Shown here piece after piece: positions 41,337 to 51,024 of a stretch of DNA of 51,311 nucleotides. A model generated the notes under the pieces. It did not search any database. It saw only the letters and a program-made list of their open reading frames with translations, and had not been told where the DNA came from. Both the position numbers and the translations under genes were made by a program. How positions within the stretch are numbered: position 1 is the stretch's first letter; every line of letters starts with the position of its first letter. The stretch comes from Lentisphaerae bacterium GWF2_38_69. Lineage in GTDB: Bacteria; Verrucomicrobiota; Lentisphaeria; Victivallales; GWF2-38-69. The stretch spans positions 1 through 51,311 of the forward strand of contig MHBE01000062.1 in the NCBI GenBank assembly GCA_001803205.1, given 5' to 3'.

Positions 41337-43427
41337 TTATGATTTAGATTTGAAAGAGGTCTTTGTGAGCGGATTCCTTAATGAACCGTTTTCGAACTGC
41401 TGTGTATAAACTGTTATCATATTGTTATTCTTAAAGTGTTTTTCCAGTTTCTGAGGAGCTTTTTCTAAAACAGGATTATAAGCAAGAGAATCCCGCCGCG
41501 ATGAATTCAATATTATCATATCGTTTTTATCTATTTCGCGGGATAAAACAAGAAAGTCCTCCCAATCCCTGAATATTTCATAGACAGGTTTTACGCTGAT
41601 GTTGTTTTTTGTCAGTGTATCGGTTATCGCTGAATGGGTTTTTTCTTCACCGAAAACGATTATTGGCAGTGTATATTCCTGCGCCAGCCTGGCTATTTTT
41701 TGAACAAGTACTTTGAAGCCGTAATTCTTTTCTGTCAGCGGAGGGGCAATAAAAATTATTTTATCCTTGTTGATTAGCGGTTTAACAAAGCGGCATACGA
41801 ATATGTTCTTATCCGGCAGATCATCCACGATTGAATTGATTTTTTCTCCGAAAAGTTTATCGAAGAACCTAGCTTTTTGCTGCCATGCCATAACCAATAT
41901 ATCAGATAAGATTTCCCGTGATATTCTTACAGTTCCGCTTACCATATTATGATCTATTGTGGCAATGGTTTCGACTTGTATCTCTGTTTCTGAAGTATGC
42001 TTTGTAATGCCGTTGAGTTTCTTCTGATACTTAAGGATATTAACTTCTGCTTCGTCATTATTTGGAACTACTGAGAGCAAAGAAATGGGATTATCGGATT
42101 TCCTGTCTTTTATAAGCGATGCGAATTCAAGGAGTTTTTCCACTTCAGAATAGTCTGATACAGGGATAAGAATGTGCTCATTGGAAGAAATTTTCTTCAA
42201 GGCTTCTTTTACATCTTCCCCTTCTGTTTCCAATGCCATTCTCTTAGCTGCTTTTTCCGTTATAAATGAAGCTATAAGACAGGTTATGAGAATTAGTATT
42301 ATAGTACCGTTGAATACATTGATATTGAGTATATTTGCCTGATATCCTACAAGGATCACCGCAAGGGTTGCCGCGGCGTGAGCGCTGCTCAGTCCGAAAA
42401 TCAGCTTTCTTTGAGAGGATGAATATCTGAATATAAGCTGAGTAATAAGAGCAGCTATCCACTTGCCTGACAAAGCAACTACAGTTAAAACCCCCGCGAC
42501 TATTATTGCTCTTGGGGAATGGAAAATGACCCGTATGTCCACAAGCATGCCTACTGATATCAGGAAGAATGGTATAAAGAGAGAGTTTCCTATGAATTCA
42601 ATTCTGTTCATTAAAGCCGAGGATTGAGGAATGAGAGGGTTGAGGGCAAGCCCCGCCAGGAACGCTCCTATTATCGGTTCTATTCCTGCTGACTGCGCAA
42701 GAAAAGCCGAGAAAAAAACTGCCGAAAGGACAAATATATAATGAGCGTGCTTTTCGCTCTCTAGTTTTTCAAAAAACCATTTGGCAATCTTGGGAAGCAG
42801 AAGAAAGACAATCAGAACAAAAACTATCAATGATACGCCCAGTTTTATCCAGAAGAGATAGTCCAGAGTTCCCTTATCGTTACCTAATACAATTGCCAGA
42901 ATCAGGAGTACGGCAGTATCTGTAAGAATTGTACCTCCTACCGTAACGGCTACTGCCTGATTCTTGGCAAGCCCGAGTTTACTTACAATAGGATATGCTA
43001 CAAGTGTATGAGTGGCAAACATGCTTGCGACAAGCAAACTGGCGTTGAAACTGTAATCAAGGAGCCAGTAGCAAACAGGAAATCCTATACTCAGAGGAAA
43101 CATAAATGTAAAAAAACCGAATAGAAAGCTTTTGTATTTGTAGCTTTTAAATTCGTTAATGTCCAGTTCAAGCCCGGCTATGAACATTATATAAAGCAGT
43201 CCTATCGTTGAAAAGAGGTCAACTGCAGATGTTTTTGCAAGTATATTTATACCGTATGGGCCGATTATTGCTCCTGAGATTATCAAACCTATTATCCCTG
43301 GGATATGAAATTTCTGTAAGATAATTGGAGCTAAGAGTATAATAATAAGAATTAAAGAAAATATAAGAACAGGATTGCTTAGGGGCAGGCTGAATTCCTG
43401 TAGAAGAGGACTCAAGAGATCATGCAT
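41337..43427 (-). CDS. CPA2/Kef-type cation:proton antiporter with C-terminal universal-stress-like domain
   Basis: A 696-residue protein. Residues 1 to about 400 hold some 12 membrane helices of the Na+/H+ exchanger family (IPGIIGLIISGAIIGPYGIN near 45, FIAGLELDI, IEPIIGAFLAGLALNPL, and FIPFFLISVGMLVDI). The C-terminal 280 residues form soluble UspA-like repeats (EHILIPVSDYSEVEKLLEFA, later ILVMAWQQKARFFDKLFG). It exchanges Na+ or K+ for H+, probably with nucleotide-controlled gating. Strong ribosome-binding site (GGAAGGAGAA). No KTN domain is visible. Confidence 0.88.
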   Translation of the reverse strand: MHDLLSPLLQEFSLPLSNPVLIFSLILIIILLAPIILQKFHIPGIIGLIISGAIIGPYGINILAKTSAVDLFSTIGLLYIMFIAGLELDINEFKSYKYKSFLFGFFTFMFPLSIGFPVCYWLLDYSFNASLLVASMFATHTLVAYPIVSKLGLAKNQAVAVTVGGTILTDTAVLLILAIVLGNDKGTLDYLFWIKLGVSLIVFVLIVFLLLPKIAKWFFEKLESEKHAHYIFVLSAVFFSAFLAQSAGIEPIIGAFLAGLALNPLIPQSSALMNRIEFIGNSLFIPFFLISVGMLVDIRVIFHSPRAIIVAGVLTVVALSGKWIAALITQLIFRYSSSQRKLIFGLSSAHAAATLAVILVGYQANILNINVFNGTIILILITCLIASFITEKAAKRMALETEGEDVKEALKKISSNEHILIPVSDYSEVEKLLEFASLIKDRKSDNPISLLSVVPNNDEAEVNILKYQKKLNGITKHTSETEIQVETIATIDHNMVSGTVRISREILSDILVMAWQQKARFFDKLFGEKINSIVDDLPDKNIFVCRFVKPLINKDKIIFIAPPLTEKNYGFKVLVQKIARLAQEYTLPIIVFGEEKTHSAITDTLTKNNISVKPVYEIFRDWEDFLVLSREIDKNDMIILNSSRRDSLAYNPVLEKAPQKLEKHFKNNNMITVYTQQFENGSLRNPLTKTSFKSKS

Positions 43428-43661
43428 CCTTTTCTCCTTCCATGTAGTTTATTTAAGATGAATTTTTTTGTTTTCAATCCGCATTAATAGAGGCATTAGA
43501 AAGGAGTAAATGTATAAAGAAGTATTGTTTTTTCAAATCATATGAAAAAACAGCAAGGCATTCCATGTTAGGCTGGATAGCTCATCTTTATAGGGCATAA
43601 TGCTTTCCATTGTATTAAAAAAGACAGCATATTTTTAAAAGCAAAAACAATCAGCAGTAAT

Positions 43662-43677
43662 TTTATTGATCAATAAA
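43662..43677. promoter_or_regulatory. Perfect 16-bp palindrome in the gap upstream of the antiporter
   Basis: TTTATTGATCAATAAA reads identically on both strands. It lies in the 284-nt gap between the stop of the DUF4185-like gene and the start of the antiporter gene, about 235 nt before that start. It could be a regulator-binding site or a weak terminator hairpin; the rest of the gap holds nothing recognisable. Confidence 0.35.
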
Positions 43678-43711
43678 TTTTACAATCTTTATCTCTGTCG
43701 AATTGAGCTTA

Positions 43712-44830
43712 TTATTTTGCTGATTTGATGATTTCAAACTCAATCATTTCGTTATTGATATCGAACCATCTGCTTTTCATGTAGATGGAATAAGTCAGAA
43801 CCATGATTTTGCCGTTTTCTCTGAAAAGTTCAGGGTGAAAGTAGGAGCAATAGATAAGGTCAACCTGGCCATTTTGGGCTTGCTCTGGAACTTTGATAGA
43901 AGCGAAAGGTTCGCTCCATGGGCCAATAGGGGCAGGGGAAGTTCTGAATCTGATTTCTCTTGGATGGAAAAAGTCACTTGACTGAGCCATTACATAGAGT
44001 TTTAGATATTCATTCCATGCTATTGATAACTGTCCGTAGATGTCTGATAGGAAGACGGTTTTTTCATTATTTCTTGTGAAGTTGCCATTATCTGAATAAA
44101 AATAATACGCTTCGGGATTCTCTATTTCTGTCGGTCTGACTCTAGACAGATAAACATCTCTTCCGTTTATTCCGATGCTATAGCAGTAAAGGTAGTCTCC
44201 TTCCAATACTAATGCGGACGGAGCAATAGGAAAATGGAAGTCTCCATTTTTTAAAACTCTTTTATAGGAAGTAATGGGTTTGTCTGATTCAGCCAAACCG
44301 CTTCCTGTCTGCTTAAAATCCCATGTGCCGTTTCCTGTCTTTTCTATATACGAATAAAAACAGTAGTATTTGCCGTTTAAATAAATTCCAGATAATGGCC
44401 AAAGCCGAATTTTATCAGGATTTTCATTAGGCAGATATTCAATAGCCTGTTCAGCTAATCCGGTTCCATCTGTAAAATATTTCAAGCGCGGAGGGAGAGG
44501 GGCGTTGAAGTCTTTTTTATCCAAAAAGGCCAAAGAACAGGAAAGTCCTCCTTTTGTATCGTATTTGTTGTCAGGCAGTCTCTGTCCGAGAAAAGTATCT
44601 CCGAAGTACCATAGACTTCCTCCTGGAACTATAAAGGAAAAACCTCCGTCCTGTGAAATGACAGAAGCATTTTCCTGCCCTTTATTCCAGACAGTGCCCA
44701 GGTAGCTTACTTTTGCGACAGTGAAACTATTCTGTTCTCTTTCTGTGAAAAAACTACAGGCTGTTAAAAAAAAGCTCAGAGAGACAAATAATATGAATCT
44801 CTGAACTTTAAAAGGAGATTGTAAGGACAT
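43712..44830 (-). CDS. Secreted lipoprotein with a DUF4185-like beta-propeller domain
   Basis: A 372-residue lipoprotein with signal peptide and lipobox (SLSFFLTAC, Cys about 25). The mature part has repeated motifs of five-bladed glycosidase-like propellers: GGSLWYFGDTFLG, KYYCFYSYIEKTGNGTW, ESDKPITSYKRV and APIGPWSEPF. These fit DUF4185 and neighbouring glycan-acting families. Probable role is binding or degrading polysaccharide at the cell surface. It starts 6 nt after the UroD-like gene with a GAGGT ribosome-binding site, so the two are co-transcribed. Confidence 0.72.
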   Translation of the reverse strand: MSLQSPFKVQRFILFVSLSFFLTACSFFTEREQNSFTVAKVSYLGTVWNKGQENASVISQDGGFSFIVPGGSLWYFGDTFLGQRLPDNKYDTKGGLSCSLAFLDKKDFNAPLPPRLKYFTDGTGLAEQAIEYLPNENPDKIRLWPLSGIYLNGKYYCFYSYIEKTGNGTWDFKQTGSGLAESDKPITSYKRVLKNGDFHFPIAPSALVLEGDYLYCYSIGINGRDVYLSRVRPTEIENPEAYYFYSDNGNFTRNNEKTVFLSDIYGQLSIAWNEYLKLYVMAQSSDFFHPREIRFRTSPAPIGPWSEPFASIKVPEQAQNGQVDLIYCSYFHPELFRENGKIMVLTYSIYMKSRWFDINNEMIEFEIIKSAK

Positions 44831-44836
44831 TCTACC

Positions 44837-45850
44837 TCAAAGGCCGGCTAAACTAAGGGCAGCATCTCTAAAAGCTTTGAAATTTTCCACTGTTGTTCCG
44901 GGAGGAACTTCGCATCCGGCCGAGACTATACAGCGGTGACCTGTTTCCTCGTAGCATTTTATTACGCTATTTCTGATAGTTTCAGGAGTTCCATCCTGGA
45001 TTACGGAGACAGGGTCGCTATTTCCGCTTACTACCTGTGTCGGTTTTAGCAGGTGAACGAAAGGTTTCATGGAGCCTACAAGGTGGTCGACATCAATTAT
45101 GTCGGCTCCTGTTGCTATCATATCGGGAAGAATTGCTGTCGTATTTCCGCAGATATGCAATTTTGCAATGGCACCGAGTGAATGAATATGGTTTACAATA
45201 GCTTTATCAAGTTCAAAGAAGAGCTCTTTGTATAGTTCAGGGCCTATTTGGGAACAGGCAGCTTCGCCTATACCTATGCAATGGGCTCCGGCCTTGACCT
45301 GATAAGTAACAAAGTCAATTGCATTAGCGGTTATTATTTTTGCTGCTTTTGCAATTTTATCAGGAGCGTCATAGAGGTCCATACAGGCATTGGCAAAACC
45401 TCTGATGTCGGCATATTCAGCCATAGGGCCTTCTACCCAGCCTACTATGAGGTATTTATCTTTACAGAGGCGGGAAAACTCTTCAACTTCATGAACTCTG
45501 GCGAGCATCCTCGCATTTTCATGAGTTTTAATCACACCAATTTTATCTATTTCAGAAACATCATTATATGGATATTCCACCGGTTCCGGAAGATTGTCTT
45601 GGGGATATTCGCATTTTAGGCCGTAAGCTTCTGTTTCAGCAAAAGGGTCGGACATTACCGTAACCCAGTCAATAGAAAAGTCTTCAGCGCACTTAATTGC
45701 AGCTCTGCATTTTGATTTATAATCCAGGCAGAAATCTCTATATTTTACACCGGCATATTTTGCCGCCCATCTCATGATAATTGGATGAAATGGGGGTCTG
45801 TCTACTTTTTCGCCTTTGATGAACTTCAATGTCCTTTCCAGTGATGTCAT
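44837..45850 (-). CDS. Uroporphyrinogen decarboxylase-family protein (cobamide methyltransferase-like)
   Basis: About 337 residues from ATG45850, chosen because AAAGGGGTG lies just upstream; an in-frame start at 45904 would add 18 unlike residues. The TIM barrel belongs to the UroD/MtaA superfamily. The zinc-type ligand set H-x-C (LHICGN, about 235) and a later Cys in VSAGCEVPPGT indicate a methyltransferase rather than a heme-pathway decarboxylase. Substrate unknown. Partner of the DUF4185-like lipoprotein gene, suggesting use of methylated carbohydrates or demethylation, which is inference. Confidence 0.85.
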   Translation of the reverse strand: MTSLERTLKFIKGEKVDRPPFHPIIMRWAAKYAGVKYRDFCLDYKSKCRAAIKCAEDFSIDWVTVMSDPFAETEAYGLKCEYPQDNLPEPVEYPYNDVSEIDKIGVIKTHENARMLARVHEVEEFSRLCKDKYLIVGWVEGPMAEYADIRGFANACMDLYDAPDKIAKAAKIITANAIDFVTYQVKAGAHCIGIGEAACSQIGPELYKELFFELDKAIVNHIHSLGAIAKLHICGNTTAILPDMIATGADIIDVDHLVGSMKPFVHLLKPTQVVSGNSDPVSVIQDGTPETIRNSVIKCYEETGHRCIVSAGCEVPPGTTVENFKAFRDAALSLAGL

Positions 45851-45976
45851 AATCTGCACCCCTTTATAATTAATGCGTTGGTAGATGAATCCTGCTCTTT
45901 CCATTAATTATAGTGTTTTATCCGGCAAATCCATTGTTTGAATAATAATACTCTCTATACTGGTATAAATTCTGAT

Positions 45977-47091
45977 TTAAGGTTCAACCATATTCAGCGC
46001 TATTTCCTTAAATTTCTTTTCCAGTGCAATGAACGCATCGACTATATCAGGATCGAAGTGAGTTCCTCTTTCTTCTTCGATTATCTGCATGGCTCTTTCG
46101 TGAGTAAAGGCCGGCTTGTAAATGCGTTTTGTCACCAGGGCATCATAGACATCTGCAATTGCCATGAGTCTTCCTGAGATGGGGATTTCATCTCCTTTTA
46201 GTCCGTAAGGATAGCCTGTGCCGTCCCATTTCTCATGATGTGTGACAGCTATTTCCTTTGCGAGTTTGAGAAATGAATTTGTGGCTAATTCCCTCTCAGA
46301 CTTTTCTATCATTTCACATCCCAGAAGAGAATGTTTTTTGATAATATCAAACTCTTCCTGAGTGAGGTTACCAGGTTTCAACAGAATGTTGTCCGGAATA
46401 GCCACTTTGCTGATATCATGTAACGGAGCAGCCTGATAAATGAGTTTGATTGTCTTATCAGTAAGATAATTCTTGAATCTAGGGTGGCTCTTCAAGTGAA
46501 GGGCAGGAGTTTAACATAATTCCTGGTTCGTGAAATATGCAGACCTGTTTCTAGATCTCTGAACTCGGCAACTGACGCCATGCTGTCAATTATGACTTCC
46601 TGAGTCAATAATAATTCGTTGGTTCTTTCTTTGACAATATTTTCAAGGTTCAGATTAAGCTCTTCGAGCTTGCTTTGGTTTTTCTTGAGTTCCTTTAATG
46701 TATTTTTAAGGGCATCGCCTCTTTGCTTGAGTTCCAGTTGCGTATTAACTCTGGTTCGAAGGATTTCTTTTTTAAAGGGTTTGGTAACATAATCTACGGC
46801 GCCGCACTTAAGCCCTTTGATCTGGTTGGTCTCATCTGAAAGAGCCGTAATGAATATTATTGGAATGTCTTTAAGGGCATTATCAGCTTTCATGGCAGAG
46901 CAGACTTCATAACCGTCCATATCCGGCATCATGATATCCAGAAGCACGAGGTCTGCATCAGGGGTCTGCCGGAGAATTTCAAGAGCACTTCTGCCGTTCA
47001 TGGCTTTTAGCAATGTATGATTCAGGGGAAGAAGCATATCAAGAAGCAGCTTCAGATTCCTTTCTTCATCGTCAACAAGCAGAATTTTCAT
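45977..47091 (-). pseudogene. Frameshifted response regulator with HD-GYP domain
   Basis: The first frame (47091 to 46492) encodes a receiver (MKILLVDDEERNLKLLLDML, phospho-Asp in LVLLDIMMPDMDGYE, KPF switch) and a coiled-coil linker, ending HISRTRNYVKLLPFT. The second frame (46495 to 45977) continues KSHPRFKNYL...APLHDISKVAIPD...WDGTGYPYGLKGDEIP, a c-di-GMP phosphodiesterase-type HD-GYP domain. One missing base near 46500 separates them; restoring it would give the usual NYVKLLxLHLKSHPRF. The second part begins with a TTG and may not be made alone. It belongs to a damaged two-component operon. Confidence 0.85.
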
Positions 47092-47162
47092 AATTCAAAC
47101 CTTCCTATTTTTAAATTTAAACAAGTCTGTACAGCGTTCAGCGTTTAGAATTCAACTATCCG

Positions 47163-48168
47163 CTATTCCTCTACGCTGATTTTAAATGGTATTGTAAAAT
47201 AGAAACGACAACCTGTTTTCCTCCCCTCGGGCGAAGAAACGACGCCTATCTTTCCATTCCACAATTGGACAATTCTTTTGCTCAAGGCCAAACCCAGTCC
47301 CGTACCTGCCTTTTGGCTTTGAAGCCTCTCAAAGGGATTAAAGAGCTTTTTCTGCAACTCTTCTCTGATTCCCTTTCCGTTGTCAGTAATTGATATCATC
47401 ATTTCATTATCAGTGGTTCTGACTGCTTCAAAAAGGATAGTGCCGCCGTCAGGAGTAAATTTGAAAGCATTTGAAATTAAATTGATAACTACTTGTGAGA
47501 TTTTGAGCCCGTCAGCATCAAATTTTGAATTATCTTTTCGAACGGCAGTGAACTTTCCAATGAAACCTCCTTTATCATGCATTTCCTCTACAATGCTGTC
47601 TATATTTTCAGCCCTGAGGGTGAACGATGTACCGATAACCTCAGAAGCATCATTGAATCCGTGAATTTTGAGATAGACCGGATTGGCATATTTTATGTTT
47701 CCTTCTTTGTTTGCTAGAGCAACTGCGCTAAGAGAAGTATCGATAGCCATGAACATTTCGCGCATCTGTTCTTCAGTCTCCTTGCGCTCGGTGATGTCCT
47801 CAATGGTCAGGAGAATAAACTGCACATGATCAATGCGTCTGGCATTCAAAAGCATTGTTTTCCTGCCGATAGTTTCAAAATTATGTTCAATCTCATAATT
47901 ATCAAAGGATCTCTTTTTAGGAAGGATGTCTTCTAGTAGTTCCCGTAACTTGGGAATATCCCACTGTTTATTGCCCACATCGTAGATGAACTGATTTATG
48001 GTTTCCTCAGGATTAACTTTAAAAGTATCATAAAAAGATTTGTTGACAGAACTACCTTCAGCTCATAATCAAGCACTATTACAGGATCCCTAGCGTAGCT
48101 ATTATATTTTCAGCAAAAAGGAGAGCATCTTTGCTAACTTGCAGTTTCAGTTTAAGATATTCGTTCAT
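47163..48168 (-). pseudogene. Damaged PAS histidine kinase lacking its HisKA domain
   Basis: The start is at ATG48168 (MNEYLKLKLQVSKDALLFAE). Two frameshifts near 48090 and 48045 interrupt the first PAS domain, which resumes as VNKSFYDTFKVNPEETINQF and continues in the open frame from 47978. A second PAS (about 47520-47740) joins directly to the ATPase domain: KFDADGLKISQVVINLISNA, with N, G1 (DNGKG) and G2 (GTGLGLALSK) boxes intact. The dimerisation/phospho-acceptor helices with the catalytic His are absent, so even with frames repaired it could not autophosphorylate normally. Confidence 0.82.
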
Positions 48169-48191
48169 CTATTTTTGCCATAGATGCGCCT

Positions 48192-49694
48192 TTATTTACG
48201 GTCTGGAATGTTGCTGATAACAGGAAAATAAATATAAAAACTTGTGCCTTTATCAAGTTTGCTGTCAACAGAAATAGCACCGTTATGACTGCTTATCACC
48301 CGCTTTACTATGCTAAGCCCAAGTCCTGTCCCGTTGTCTTCTTTTGTAGTAAAGAATGTATCAAAAATCCGTTTCTTTACTTCAGAAGTCATTCCCCTGC
48401 CAGTGTCTTTTATGGTAAGCTTTAGATATCTGCCAGGTTTGAGTTCAGGCAAAGGAAGAGCATTCTGAAGAAATGAAACTTCGTCAATGGTGATGTCGAG
48501 TTTTCCCCATTTTCCTTCCATTGCGTCGCATGAGTTAGAGATAAGATTCAGAAGCATCTGGCTTATCTGGGTGGCATCTCCCATTATTGGAAGGCGCTGT
48601 TTTGGTATGACTGTGACTGATGTAGCAGCAATATGTCTCAGCCTAATCTGAAGCAAATTAAGAATGTCTTCAACAACAGGTTTTATGTCAATAGGTTCAA
48701 ATATGATTTCCTTGGGTTTAGAGAATTTGCGAATCTGGTTTACTATGTCTGCACCTTTTTTACCTAAATCCTGCACCTTTTGTATATAGTCTTTTTTGGG
48801 GTCATTCTTTAAATATTCGCTTAGGAAGAGAGATGTGTAGGCAGAAATGGCAGAGAAAATGTTATTCATATCATGGGCAATACTTCCACTTAGAGACCCG
48901 ATTGCTTCCATTTTCTGTGATTGATAGAGCTGTTTTTCAAGGTTCAGTCTCTCATACTGTTCTTTTTTCAGTTTGGAAATATCCTGGGAGATTGTGGCTA
49001 ATATTTCAATTTCTCCGTTAGGATTCATAAGAGGAATTACAACCATCAAAACAGGTATCTCTTTATTGTCTTTAATGTTTTTAAAAGCACATTCTCCCGA
49101 CCATGACTTATCCCTCACAGCTACAGGCAATATTTCAGTAGATAGCTTATGATTTGCCCCTGCAGGATGTAAATCTTCAATTTTCAACTTAGTAATATCT
49201 TCATCGCTACCGATGCCGCACATTTGCCGCCCAGCCTTATTTACATATTGGATACGCTTATCTTTTGCATCAGCGAAACCTACGAAATTCGGGGATGAAT
49301 CTATAATTTCAACAAGTCGTTTCTTCTCCTGTTCTAGCCTCTTGGTCTCAGTGACATCTCTGGCAATGCCAAAAACTCCGATAATATCTCCTTTGTCTGA
49401 TTTAAGAGGAAGTTTAATAGTATCAAAAATTCTAATGTCACCGCATACATTGGCTGGGTCGTATGGGTTATGAATTGTTTTTCCAGATAAAGCGTCTAAG
49501 TCATCCTGCTCAAATCCTTTTATGCCTTTAGCTGGATTACCCTTGACAAGTTCTGGATCCCAACCGTTTTCTATATCTGTTTTTCCATATATTTCATCTG
49601 GACGCTTTCCCACTGCTTTTGCATAAGCATTATTGCAGACAAGTAAACGCAGGTTTCTATCTTTAACAAAGATAAAACCCAGCGATGATAACTC
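48192..49694 (-). pseudogene. 5'-truncated PAS-PAS sensor histidine kinase
   Basis: The frame is open from 49694 (just after an in-frame TAA at 49697-49695) to 48192. It begins inside a PAS domain (LGFIFVKDRNLRLLVCNNAY), followed by a second PAS (SSPNFVGFADAKDKRIQYVN), HisKA with phospho-acceptor His in SIAHDMNNIFSAI (about 247 counted from GTG49613) and a complete HATPase (NLISNSCDAM, DTGRGM, GTGLGLSIVKRV). The N-terminal sensor part and a normal start are missing; a GTG at 49613 could start a shortened kinase. Immediately upstream is a GC-rich palindrome and an 11-C tract, marking the break point. Confidence 0.75.
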
Positions 49695-49965
49695 TTATAG
49701 CAAATCAATGTCATTGAATTAAGCGCAGGGACGCATCTCCGAGGCGCCCGATATATAGGGGACAATAGTCCCCCCCCCCCGGCGGTCTACCTGATAAAGC
49801 TATATGAAATTTGAAAATCATTTCGGCAAAGTTATAGATAACGCTGATGGATTTTTAATAAAGTTTTTAAGAAACAAGGATTATTTTATTTTCTCGACAT
49901 ATAATCATATTGCATAGTAACCTTGATATCAATTTAGGAATAAACTCAAAAATGGAGAGCGAAGC
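49695..49965. other. Break-point intergenic region with GC palindrome and poly-C
   Basis: Between the truncated kinase and the UroD-like gene. It holds the imperfect palindrome at 49731-49760, eleven consecutive C at 49770-49780 and an A+T-rich promoter-like stretch before 49966. No gene is seen. Confidence 0.45.
49731..49760. repeat. GC-rich imperfect palindrome at the kinase break point
   Basis: AGGGACGCATCTCCGAGGCG followed by CCCGATATAT. GGGACGC and GCGCCC form imperfect arms around ATCTCCGAG. It resembles the GGGACGCATCTCCGA type of dispersed palindrome and is different from the CACGGGCG family. Confidence 0.45.
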
Positions 49966-51024
49966 ATGAACAGGAGTTTTTATATTGACCTTGCAGAGAA
50001 AGGACTAAAAATGCCGATCGGGACAGATCTTATCCTTTGCGAGAAACCAAATCACACTCAAATTCCTTATAATGGTAAACTTCTCGGTGAAGTAATGGTG
50101 GAAGCTGCTCAAAGATTCAAAACGCCTCTTGCTTTTCCTCTGATGGATCTGAAAGTGGAAAAAACCTGGCTTGCTGCTCTGCTTGGTATTCCGAAAGAAA
50201 ATGCTCTTACCTTTCAGTTTGACGAGAATCCTTCATTAGAAACTTTAGACAAAGTAAAACAAGGGGTTGAAGAGAACAAATTTATAACAGAGCGTATTAT
50301 TGCCAACTGTGAGGCAATCAAATATGTCGCACAGAATTCTGACTTAATTCCTGTCGGCATGTCCATAGGGCCATTTTCAATGATGACTACGCTCCTGAAA
50401 GATCCCATAATCCCTGTTTATATGGCTGCTTCTGGTATGACGGCGAGCGATGATCCGGATGTAGCAACAGTTGAAACTGCACTGGAGATGTCCATGGCAA
50501 TAATCCTTAAGTCAATAAAAATGCAGCTTGAGGTTGGGGCTAAAGGAATATGCGTATGCGAACCTGCAGCAAACAATGTTTATATTTCACCTAATCAGGT
50601 TGAAGAAGGTTCCGATATTTTTGACCGTTATGTGATTAGCTATAACAAGAAAATCAGAAAACTGCTAGCTGATTACGATGCTGACCTGATATTCCACGAC
50701 TGCGGCGAATTGATTGATAAAATGTTAATTAAATTCAATGAACTTGACCCGGCTATTCTGAGTCTGGGTTGCTCAAGAAAGCTTTGGGAAGACGCTAAAC
50801 TCATACAGAAAACGACTGTGCTTTTCGGCAATTTGCCAACCAAGAAATTTTATTCAGATAAGGATATTACAAAGGAACAGGTAAGAGAGATGTCTATACA
50901 GCTTGTCAATAACATGAAGAAGACCGGCCATCCATTTATCCTTGCTTCTGAATGCGATGTTCTTAGCGTACCAGGAGCTACGCCAACTATCATTGAAAAA
51001 GTAAATGCAATGCTCAGCGTGTAA
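49966..51024 (+). CDS. UroD/MtaA-family cobamide methyltransferase-like protein
   Basis: A 352-residue TIM-barrel protein of the UroD superfamily. It has GMSIGPFSMMTTLL in the middle, the H-x-C zinc pair in IFHDCGEL (about 244) and the distal Cys in ASECDVLSVPGATP near the end, as in MtaA/CmuA-type enzymes that move methyl groups between corrinoid proteins and thiols. Ribosome-binding site GGAGAG before ATG49966. No corrinoid protein gene is in the window, but a strong ribosome-binding site for another gene follows at the right edge. Confidence 0.85.
   Translation: MNRSFYIDLAEKGLKMPIGTDLILCEKPNHTQIPYNGKLLGEVMVEAAQRFKTPLAFPLMDLKVEKTWLAALLGIPKENALTFQFDENPSLETLDKVKQGVEENKFITERIIANCEAIKYVAQNSDLIPVGMSIGPFSMMTTLLKDPIIPVYMAASGMTASDDPDVATVETALEMSMAIILKSIKMQLEVGAKGICVCEPAANNVYISPNQVEEGSDIFDRYVISYNKKIRKLLADYDADLIFHDCGELIDKMLIKFNELDPAILSLGCSRKLWEDAKLIQKTTVLFGNLPTKKFYSDKDITKEQVREMSIQLVNNMKKTGHPFILASECDVLSVPGATPTIIEKVNAMLSV

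Noticed and set aside
45977-49694. All frameshifts are just sequencing errors
   Set aside because: Some single-base lesions could be, especially at homopolymers, but the deletions (HisKA domain, sensor-domain segment, transporter pieces) and the clustering in signalling genes argue for real decay of most.
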